From Alphaproteobacteria bacterium (lineage in GTDB: Bacteria; Pseudomonadota; Alphaproteobacteria; SMXQ01), in contig JAURLI010000078.1 in NCBI GenBank assembly GCA_030831315.1, forward strand, positions 1 to 54,042: DNA of 54,042 nt, written 5' to 3'. Positions 53,607 to 54,042 of this stretch are shown piece after piece. The notes beneath the pieces were generated by a model. The model searched no databases and was not told the DNA's origin. It saw nothing but the letters and a program-made list of their open reading frames with translations. The position numbers were made by a program, and so were the translations under genes. How positions within the stretch are numbered: the stretch's first letter is position 1; every line of letters starts with the position of its first letter.

Positions 53607-53972
53607 ATGAAGCCTGAGTGGGGCATCAAGCGTACGTGCCAGGATTGCGGCACCAAGTTCTACGACATGCGCAAGCCCGAGATCGCGTGCCCGAAATGCG
53701 GCACCGCTTTCGTGGCCCAGCCGGCGAAGCCCAAGCGCGCGCCCAAGTCGGAACCGAAGCCCGAGGCAGCGCCGAAGAAGGCAGCGCCGAAGAAGGCAGT
53801 CGCGGATGACGACATCGACGACGAGGATATCGACATCGACGATGTCGACATCGACGACGACGACGAAGACGACGAAGACGACGAAGTCATGGAGGACGCC
53901 TCCGACCTCGGCGGCGACGATGACGACGTTTCCGAGGTGATGGAGAACATGGACGGGGAAAAGGACGCCTGA
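53607..53972 (+). CDS. FYDLN-acid domain protein (TIGR02300 family)
   Basis: Protein of 121 residues. The N-terminus is a zinc ribbon, C-Q-D-C-G-T-K-F-Y-D near residue 12 and C-P-K-C-G near 29, followed by a Pro/Lys/Ala-rich linker (about 40-65) and a long Asp/Glu tail (70-121) with repeats such as DDIDDEDIDIDD. The family is typical of alphaproteobacteria; its name comes from FYDLN, which reads FYDMR here. Function is unknown; a nucleic-acid or protein-binding role is plausible from the ribbon plus acidic tail. GGAGG lies 9 nt before the ATG. The remaining 70 nt of the window hold nothing I can identify. Confidence 0.88.
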   Translation: MKPEWGIKRTCQDCGTKFYDMRKPEIACPKCGTAFVAQPAKPKRAPKSEPKPEAAPKKAAPKKAVADDDIDDEDIDIDDVDIDDDDEDDEDDEVMEDASDLGGDDDDVSEVMENMDGEKDA

Positions 53973-54042
53973 GGCGCCTGTTCCTCGCCTGACCCTCCCC
54001 TTATTCCCCGTTTTCCGCCCAATCTGCTGGTTTCAGCGGTCC

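Noticed and set aside
53800-53900. GAC-rich tandem repeat as a regulatory or satellite element
   Set aside because: It is simply the codon run of the acidic tail of the FYDLN-acid protein.

Overview
The window is GC-rich chromosomal DNA from an alphaproteobacterium. The best clue is gene order: pckA, chvI, chvG, hprK, rapZ, an EIIA-Man gene, an HPr gene and ahcY is an arrangement known from that class. AddAB recombination genes, an alphaproteobacterial-type FYDLN-acid protein and heavy use of GTG/TTG starts fit. A Rhodospirillales-like lineage is plausible because of the many Bug/TctC receptors, but the sequence alone does not fix the order or genus. I see no phage, IS transposase, CRISPR array or rRNA.

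Layout. (1) 1-13.1 kb, accessory catabolism: a tRNA-Arg, a decayed MAPEG pseudogene, then carboxylate genes. These are three tripartite tricarboxylate transporter (TTT) receptors, a fused TctA-TctB permease, the tricarballylate dehydrogenase pair tcuAB, a PrpF-family isomerase, an enolase-superfamily enzyme and a GNAT-nitrilase fusion. The likely job of the 6-13 kb part is uptake of tricarballylate or aconitate-like acids and their conversion to cis-aconitate. (2) 13.2-18.9 kb, envelope and unknown: a secreted c-type cytochrome, the conserved retropepsin-like / inactive transglutaminase / RimK-like trio, and a lipoprotein hydrolase overlapping an ABC-2 type ATPase gene. (3) 19-22.2 kb: a small zinc-finger protein gene and polA, whose 5' end carries an in-frame 27-bp tandem repeat. 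(4) 22.2-30.3 kb: PEP carboxykinase, the ChvG-ChvI envelope-stress two-component system, a regulatory PTS (HPr kinase, EIIA, HPr; no EI here), RapZ and S-adenosylhomocysteine hydrolase. (5) 30.5-40.5 kb: ferredoxin-NADP reductase, then tsaE, amgK, murU, addB and addA, each overlapping the next by 1-4 bp.

(6) 40.45-41.9 kb is the most unusual part. Two unannotated 48-codon genes flank trxA. Each encodes a 21-residue signal peptide plus a 27-residue, cysteine-free, Glu/Lys/Gly-rich mature peptide. They share promoter geometry, an AT-rich motif containing TTTACATAA, structured leaders and strong terminators. I recognise no family; this pair is the best candidate for an undescribed system.

(7) 41.9-53.4 kb, minus-strand housekeeping: folC, accD, trpA, trpB, trpF, pyrF, a LapA-domain gene, ihfB, sppA, rpsA, cmk and aroA. 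The FYDLN-acid gene closes the window on the plus strand. All functions are read from motifs and synteny; no database search was possible.
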